Assembly: GCA_022747635.1 (NCBI GenBank)
Contig: JAKTNV010000020.1
Span: 1,835,501-1,899,500 of the forward strand
Direction: 5' to 3'
Source of the DNA: Hetaerina americana
Lineage: Eukaryota; Arthropoda; Insecta; Odonata; Calopterygidae
Length of the DNA: 64,000 bases
Position 1 is the first letter of the stretch. Every line of letters begins with the position of its first letter. Shown here one piece after another: positions 57,260-64,000 of this stretch. The notes beneath the pieces were generated by a model that worked only from the letters and a program-made list of their open reading frames with translations, had not been told where the DNA came from and searched no databases. Made by a program: the position numbers and the translations under genes.

Positions 57260-58240
57260 CATAAGGTTATCCCACAAATGTTATGCGAAAGATTACCCAA
57301 AACAATTACGAACATGTCGAGAGAGAAGGGAATAGTTTGATCGGCTATCGGTGACGCGTTAAGGGAAAGTTTATAAAATACGTGGTCTGTGCGTTGTGAG
57401 CCGTCTGTGCTTGGCGGATCGTCGAGCTGTGCGTACGGTATGCTAGTTATGTTAGTTTCTCTTGTCCTTGTTTTTATTGTTTGTCGAAAATGTAAATTGA
57501 CGAAATCACGGAGCAACGAATCAGCGTCAAGTTTTTGGTGAAAAAAGTTATCAAGAAATTACTGAATTGTCGACAGCTGTTTACGTTGATAATGCTCCGA
57601 AGAAGAAAACATCCGTTTCCAGGTGGATTAAGCGTTTTAAAGATGGCCGACAAGACGCCACGGAGGATGCAGGGCCGGGACGACCTTCGACCACCTCCTG
57701 TGTTGACGACAACATTGATCGTGTGCGGTCCCTTGTCTTCACCAATCATCGAAAAACTGTCCGAATGATAGCTGATGAACTGAATTTAGGAAAGTCAACA
57801 GTGCACACTATTTTAACAGAACATGATGGATGGATCCTTCACCATGACAATGCACCAATGCACATTCAGCATTATTGATTGTTCACCAGTCTCTGGCAAA
57901 ATTTCAATCACCATCCTTGATCATCCTCCGTATTTGCCAGATCTCACCCTCTGCGACTTTAACCTATTCCCAAAATGCAAAAATGTGTTGAGGGGACATC
58001 ACTGGGAAGATGTGGACACAATAAAGCAAGAAACGATGAGACAACTGAAATGCCTCACTTCCAAGGGAGCTTTAAACAGTGAAAAAGAAGAAAATGGAAT
58101 AAGTGCACAGCAGCAACGAATGGAGAGTACTTTGAAAAGGGGACAAAAACGATGTAGACTAAATTGTCCAAAACAAAGTTTTTGTGGCCTCGGGCTCGCG
58201 TATTTATTGCACAAAGTAATATTATTCTTTTAATGTTATT
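57260..58240 (+). mobile_element. Mariner with internally deleted transposase
   Basis: The leader (57380-57490) matches the copy at the left window edge. The N-terminal coding part reads, across a frameshift, ITELSTAVYVDNAPKKK then SVSRWIKRFKDGRQDATEDA and VRMIADELNLGKSTVHTIL. It jumps at about 57822 from HTILTEH straight to DGWILHHDNAPMH, which is the second catalytic block, so the first catalytic region is deleted. Another frame continues with DHPPYLPDLTLCDFNLFPK and KCKNVLRGHHWEDVDTIKQE. Both coding ends are present. Confidence 0.9.
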
Positions 58241-59849
58241 TTTAATCAAGGGTTAACGTTTTAATCAAGATTAATCATCACTTTTTCGTCACGTTTTCTT
58301 CAGTTATTTTCGCATCGTCTTCTGGGGTAGGCGCTCTTTATCGCAAGTTACCGTTTCAATGCCAGCCATCAGGGGGAGGGTCGCGAGGAGGGGTGGGAGT
58401 GAAGGAAGGGGAGTAGTGGAGACGCAGTATCGGCGGATTAAGAGATTCCTCCGCACCCCATCCCCATGCAGACCGACAATGTTGCAGCTCAGGTCTTCGC
58501 TCTTTGTGAGACGCATTTCAATGCAGAAGCGCACCCTCTCACTCCCTCCCATGAAGATGAAGCAATTGGAGAGGGGGCAATTCACCAAGCCTCGCTGCGA
58601 ATGGGAATGCCATCTGCGAGGGAACTGACTCCGGGAGGTGTGAGGAGACGAGATCCCCGAGCATCTTCTTACATTTGTCTAAAATAAGAACAATCTTATG
58701 AATTATTAGTATAACCGAGTGTCAAAATTAGATTGGAACCTGGGGCGGTTACGGATTCATGACTGAGGAGACCTTGATGGAAGAAGAAAAAAGGATGGGC
58801 AATGAGATTTTGGAAGCTGGAGTAATGAAATAACCCGAGGAGAAGAGTTTCGCAGCCGCTTAGGGAAATGCAGTAGTTCGGGTAATAAGGCGACAAGTAC
58901 GATGCAAGGTAATACTTACATATAATGGGTAATAATTGTTACGCTTACAAACGAAGCCCGTAGAAATAATGGCGGTAATAGTGTGCATTCATATGGCGTG
59001 CTGTAAATATTAAGGCTTAGTCCACAAAGGTACGTTCCTTTGAATTAACCCAAAATGTCAAGAGAAGTTAAATAGCCTGGTCCAGCAAAACGGACAATGG
59101 TAAGGTGGCAAACCATCCCCAAAATAGGTCGCGGGAAAATTAAAGGAGAACCTGGATGTTACTCATATGTACAGAATACCAAATTGTTCAAACATTTCTA
59201 CATGAAATAGTATCTCTAGGGTCCATTGGGACGGCGATATTGGATTACATTGAAAAGAGTGGCTAGACGGCTGCAAAGCCATTTCCAAAGATGCGAGCAT
59301 TGAAAGAGCAAACGTACACAGAATGCACAAATCACCACTAGTGATTCCATATTTTAAATTATTCATAGAAAACTTGCGCATTTTAAATATTCTGTGGTAT
59401 TCAAGGATGTATAAGCGCACTGACCGAAGTGGTGTTGTCCACTATTCCGAGGTTTCCACATCCAAGAACTTGATCGGAAACTGTAAAGGGTGGAATAGAG
59501 AGGGAAACCTGGGTATCCTGTGATTGCGCGAGTCTCACATGCCTTCGCCGACCAAAATCAACAATTTAGGTGGACTGATGCGGAGGGAGGGGTGCCGATA
59601 GACGTCATTTTCTTCGGAAATTAGGCTTGAAATTTAAATGAGGAATCAGTTTGTGATTACTTTATCTAGACGAGTCGGCCAGGGTTTAAAGTCCTAAAGC
59701 CGAAAGGTTCCACTGCACGTCCCCAATATCACTATCTTGGACATTCCACTGCCATTTAATATTACCTTCATACACTTATGCTACCTTCTTTGAATATCTC
59801 CAAGCAAACCTCTTTATTTAAGATGATTTGAACCTCTCTATTTAATGCC
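58241..59849. other. Non-coding stretch, nothing recognised
   Basis: Short frames only. Moderately GC-rich around 58350-58650. Confidence 0.4.
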
Positions 59850-60010
59850 ATTGGCTAAGATTTCAGACGTCATTTTTTCCACGAACGAGAAGGGATCAGA
59901 ATATCATTGTCCGACCGCGGTAAGGTCATGTTCGGGTAAAATTTATTCTGGTGTGTATCCACCCCCTACCACACACCCTAACGGTGGCTTGCAAGGTACA
60001 TAAATACAGA
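59850..60010 (+). mobile_element. CR1-like LINE 3' tail fragment
   Basis: The last codons read FPRTRRDQNIIVRPR, then the 3' untranslated region with CACCCCCTACCACACACCC, TAACGGTGGCTTGCAAGG and a TACATAAATACA end. It matches the tails at 25855, 49860 and 50371 and is a very short, 5' truncated copy. Confidence 0.82.
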
Positions 60011-60574
60011 AAAAAACCTCCTCTCCTCCCATCACTTCAACTGATCTCCTTCCTGCTCTTTTTATTTATTTTACTATGCTCCCAACCAACACCATTCATT
60101 CTCGAATAACTCTTAGATTCGCTTGCATGCCAATGATTTGACTTTACATTCTTTTAACTTTCACTCTGTGATTCGTTAACTCCACCTCTTTACGTGGCTT
60201 TTTATATAGTCAGCGCAGTCTGCTCCCATCACATCTTGTTCATCGTCACCTCAATCGTCAAAATAATTGGAGCGTCACAAGAGTAGCGGCGCAAACCCAA
60301 CGCGCACGGGTCAGATAGCTAACCTTAGGTCAGCCTCCAGCCCAACCGAAGCTACTCACAGCGTTGCCCGCCTCTTGAACTCGTGCTTCCTGGCGGACAG
60401 TTTGACACGGGCACTTTACATACAATCGCGGCGCCAACACGGTCTAGCGAAATAAAAAAGTAAAGCGCGCTCCTCGAGATTCGCTCCTCGGGATTTGAAA
60501 ATTGGACGGTAAGGGAGGAGCGAGCATCTTCCGGAGAATCCCCCTCCCCCGCGATTGTTGCCCGATTTCCTCTT
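60011..60574. other. No feature recognised
   Basis: AT-rich, then GC-richer from 60260. No element was recognised. Confidence 0.4.
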
Positions 60575-60785
60575 CGACGGGTTCAACACGGTAGTTCGTG
60601 TGTTTTTGAGTGGCACAAGTTGTTTCGGGAGGGTAGAGAGGATGTGGGAGACGCCGAACGTTTAGGATGCCCTTCGACCTCAACATATTAAGGAAAATCT
60701 TGCTAGAGTGAAGGTTTCGTTGGACTGGGATCGCAGATAGGGTTCGCATGGTTTCTGATGAACTTAGAATCCCTAGCAGGCGTAA
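60575..60785 (+). mobile_element. Mariner fragment, transposase linker region
   Basis: The translation gives FEWHKLFREGREDVGDAERL-like and RPSTS-like readings (near 60610-60690), then in another frame ARVKVSLDWDRR and RMVSDELRIPSR. This corresponds to the end of the first and the start of the second helix-turn-helix unit of a mariner transposase. It is only about 200 bases long and broken by frameshifts. Confidence 0.65.
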
Positions 60786-62997
60786 AGTAAAATTAAAGGC
60801 CGTAGAGTACAGGGGTGGGGGCAAATCCTTGGCAGGTGGGCACGGGAGGGGCTTTGTCCCCGCTCTCTCCCCGTGGCCTCAAGCATGTTGGCGTGCGAGT
60901 GTTTGTGCGTGAGCGGGTGCGTGCTGCCACCCCTCCCCCTTCCCAGGCGACTCTTCGTCCGCCAAATCCACGAGAGCCCTCGGATTTAAAAAGGAACTCT
61001 CCCAGTTCGCCCTCGCCAACGTATTTCCATTTCGCATTATTCTCCGCAGCTCCGCGCTCCTTGGGCCCTTCCCTCCCTCGCGAGGGCGGCGTCGTGGTGC
61101 GGTGGGCGCCGCTCATCCCTCGCCCTGAATGAAGCAGGCGACGGGAGGGAGTCTTCCCGGGACATCGACCCCACGCCGCCGCCCGGCTTACCCAGAGTCG
61201 CTCCCGGGCGATTTTCATAATATTCGATTTTTATTCCATGAACTGATTGAAACATTTATGTTTTAAAAGTTTGTAAATATATTTTGCTACAAAGTGCTTT
61301 AAATCCACATTATTTTTGCTACAAAGAACACTTGCGGTCGTCCTGACCCCGCCACCGGAAGGTGAAGGCGAGACGGGAGCCGATCGAGCGGGAGTCCCGG
61401 CCGCCCTTTTGCGCAGAATCTTGGCACAAAGTGGGGCATTGTCCCTTGGTCCACGCTGAGTATTCGACACCCGGATTGGTGCCACGGAATTCACCCACCA
61501 GGGAACCCCTTTCCCCGTTACGCGTCTCCGGCAAGGAAACACCAGGATGGATCGTGAACCAGCCAGTGGGTAAGGCCACACGCAAACGGAAGATCCACGG
61601 TCCGACCCCAGTTGACCCCTGCGGCCTTTCCTCCAGGACTCCTCCCCTCCTTTTTACATGCCTCTTACTACGACTGCGCCATCCCTCAAACCGCCGGGAT
61701 ATCTTTGAACTGTCAAAGCAACAAATGCATATTTTTCGCATCAGTTACACAATCAGCGTAGGTTTCGCAAATTTAGGATTTATTTCGACTTGCGTGAAAC
61801 CACGCAAGTCGAAAAACCAATGTTCACGCGCCGTTCTTGTGCGCTCAACGGCGAAACTTGATTGGTTAGAATGCATCACTCCAGCGGCAGACGAACCCCG
61901 CTCACCGCATGGCGCAACCATCTATTCCTTCGCGATGCGATCACATAACTAAGAGTCCGCGCGTTCGTATTTGAGGTTCAACCACATATAGCGAAGAGGA
62001 AAATCGTTGGATACGCAAGTATAAATACGTTGTATCTACTTCGGAACAATGATGCCCAAGGAAAATAGACCGCGTTGATAAAATACCGAGACATTTCAAT
62101 TAATTTCTTCCTTCATCGAAATACGAATTCCTGCGTATAGGGTTCGATGATGACACTTTCCAAAATTTCTCATTTCCTTTTTCAGACGCGTACGGTGGAC
62201 TATATTTTCATCGTTGGGAGAAATCATCAGGATTTCGACGGAAATACGAGTTTCGGGTTCCACGGATCGCGATCCTAAAAGCTCTCCAGTGGCCTCCTTA
62301 CAAATATGTCACCTGCTAACGTGCGTCATTGATATTCCTGGAAACTCGGAAACTGTTGTCGTGATATACTCACATTGCCTTCCTCTAATTTTTTCAAACT
62401 TTCAAACACCAACATACTACGCTTTTCTATTCGAGTCTTTCACTATCGGAGACGTGGAGGGGGGCGCCGCACACCCTTCCGAGAATCGACAGGGGCCGCA
62501 GCACCCTTCTCGCCCCACCCCCCATCTAATTGGAAATCTTGTTTCACTCTCGAAAATTACGGCCGTGAGTCGGACACACATTTCACAATATTTAGTTAAA
62601 TTACGTATTATTAAATTCGGCGTCAAAAGAAAGATTGCCACTTTATACAACACTAACTTTCATTCCGATATTCCCTCCCTGATTTCATTCCCGAGCAAGG
62701 CCTTCTCGCGAATGGGCGCGATTAACTTCAGCCACGATCCCGAGTCGATGCGAGTACGAGGAGGGAGGGCATTAGGGCAGGGCGCCAATCCCTCCCCCCC
62801 GGAATTCCCCCCTCCGCTCCCATTCCGTCTCACTACTTTCTCCGCAACCAGAGATCGATCAAAATAAACAAACTCCGTCTTGGGAATGAGAATAGGTTGG
62901 GTCACACGGGAAGCAGGTCACGGGGGACTGGTGGAGGTTATGGGAAGCACGGCGCTGTCGGAGTAAAGTGACGCTCCCGGTTCAAATTCGGGTGAGG
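60786..62997. other. Non-coding, with GC-rich islands at about 60800-61250 and 61320-61640
   Basis: Overlapping frames up to 217 codons occur but show no recognisable domain. I see no splice or domain evidence for an exon. Confidence 0.4.
61783..61814. repeat. Perfect 14-bp hairpin
   Basis: TTTCGACTTGCGTG and CACGCAAGTCGAAA pair exactly around an AAAC loop. There is no U-tract or gene context to suggest a terminator. Confidence 0.75.
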
Positions 62998-63062
62998 CTC
63001 CTCACCCCCTTGCTGCAACGTGCACGATTTATTCGTGTAGGTGGCAGCAAGGGGGCGAGGAG
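62998..63062. repeat. Long imperfect hairpin of 65 bases
   Basis: CTCCTCACCCCCTTGCTGC (62998-63016) pairs with GCAGCAAGGGGGCGAGGAG (63044-63062) over 19 positions with one G-T pair. The inner part adds CACGA / TCGTG pairing with three mismatches, leaving a 5-base loop. The size and shape resemble a microRNA precursor. A B-box-like GGTTCAAATTC lies just upstream at about 62979. Confidence 0.75.
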
Positions 63063-64000
63063 TAAACCTTCTAATAAACTGCAGGCGGAAACAAGGCAAG
63101 TTGTTTCCCACAGTGCATTTCATATTGGATTTTGAACGCCCTGGGATTTATTCAGAAGTGTACCACTAAGCCATTCTCCGAGTTTAATGAAGTGATTTGG
63201 TTCCATTAGAAAAGAATTCTCAATTAAAATTTTCAAAATGTTTGAGTCTCACCTCTGAGAGAGAAAAACGAATAGTTTTTCATCGCAGAAGTGAGATTTA
63301 CTTAAGAAAGAGGTCACCGTTGCTTCGGAAATAAATTCGAAAATTTAATATTCGAAAATTATTAAAATTCGAAAACCCACGATAATACGGGAAAGCTAGA
63401 CGGGAGGAGACCTGAGGCCATTTGCATCGAAGGAAGCCATTGACATAATCACAGTCACGTGGTATATGAGAGGAGCGGGAGAGAGGAAATATGTCATACC
63501 ATCGTCACGTTTGCGTCAAAATCGTCCGTTGACCAGCAAATATCCCTACTCTGACCCCAATGAGACACTCGCTTCGCAGTTTCTCCGAGGGAATGAAGAA
63601 ATTTCAAATTATTTTTCCAATTTTTCCAAATAATAGTTTGCGTATATTTCTGCCGCTATTTATCGCCTATTTATCCAAATTATATGCACGAGAGTATTAG
63701 CTAGGAGTAGGAATATTAGAAGGAATAGTTGTCGTCAGTCTTAAAAGTCACAAGACTAGGGAAACAATTTAAAAAAAGGATTTATACTTTGTCCGAAGAA
63801 TGAACTACCAATTGTTGCAGTGGGAGCAAAATGAAAGAAATTCATGAGAGATATCCCCTCTCGAGTCATCTCCTCTGAACGCAGCAGTGACCTCTTGCGC
63901 CAGGGAGACAAGTCGTTAAGACCGCGGTGACACCCCACCCCCGCGTAAGACCGGGATGAGTGCTGATGCCGCCACGGGGGGCGGGCGCCCCGGGGGTCCA
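63063..64000. other. AT-rich stretch to the window edge, nothing recognised
   Basis: Short frames only. GC content rises in the last 60 bases. Confidence 0.4.

Noticed and set aside
1..64000. CRISPR arrays, bacterial operons, ribosome binding sites and rho-independent terminators
   Set aside because: The window is eukaryotic. Repeats are dispersed TE copies or microsatellites, and hairpins lack a bacterial gene context.

Overview
The window reads as intergenic or intronic DNA from an animal nuclear genome, most likely an arthropod and probably an insect. I base this on the repeat mixture: RTE/BovB-like and CR1/L2-like LINEs, one R1-like LINE fragment, Penelope-like element (PLE) pieces, mariner transposons, tRNA-derived SINEs and long (TA)n tracts. 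There are no operons, ribosome binding sites or bacterial gene spacing. I found no convincing host protein-coding exon, rRNA or functional tRNA gene. The species cannot be named from the sequence. By my own estimate, recognisable transposable-element sequence covers roughly 40% of the window.

Layout. At 1-120 is the 5' end of a mariner whose body lies beyond the left edge. A decayed RTE copy (215-2300, +) carries an inserted 77-bp perfect palindrome, and a second RTE copy lies in the opposite direction (2695-3857, -). From 4985 to 7992 two CR1 segments lie head to tail, then come a Penelope reverse-transcriptase fragment (7993-8380, -), an RTE (8545-9690, -) and PLE termini (9743-10059). A mostly empty stretch leads to a mariner (13735-14450), an R1-like LINE end (15165-15840), a SINE lying between two (TA)n tracts, and another RTE (16602-17937, -). 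From about 18 to 36 kb the DNA is mostly anonymous, with mariner relics at 20.3, 24.2 and 30.1 kb, SINE and CR1 3' scraps, a foldback structure and GC-rich islands. At 37.05-39.2 kb lies the best-preserved coding sequence, an uninterrupted CR1 reverse transcriptase. It is followed by an RTE with its true 5' end (39349-42085) and a partial RTE (42385-42975). After 43.5 kb come a hammerhead-like motif, SINEs, four more mariners, an inverted pair of CR1 copies (49.5-51.6 kb), an RTE with an in-frame endonuclease-RT deletion (52.7-54.3 kb), another PLE terminus, and further anonymous GC-rich islands to the right edge.

The elements do not form a pathway, but several features recur. RTE 5' ends start at one identical point, directly beside (TA)n. 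Different CR1 subfamilies share one 3' hairpin tail. PLE-type termini carry hammerhead-ribozyme-like motifs and adjoin (TA)n. Mariner copies of several subfamilies have lost their interior while keeping pieces of both coding ends. The most unusual signal is the set of hammerhead-like hairpins, two of them in near-perfect inverted repeats (500-661 and 9881-10059).

Limits: all element calls rest on reading translations and comparing copies by eye. Element edges are approximate, usually within 10-50 bp, and clade names should be confirmed by database search.
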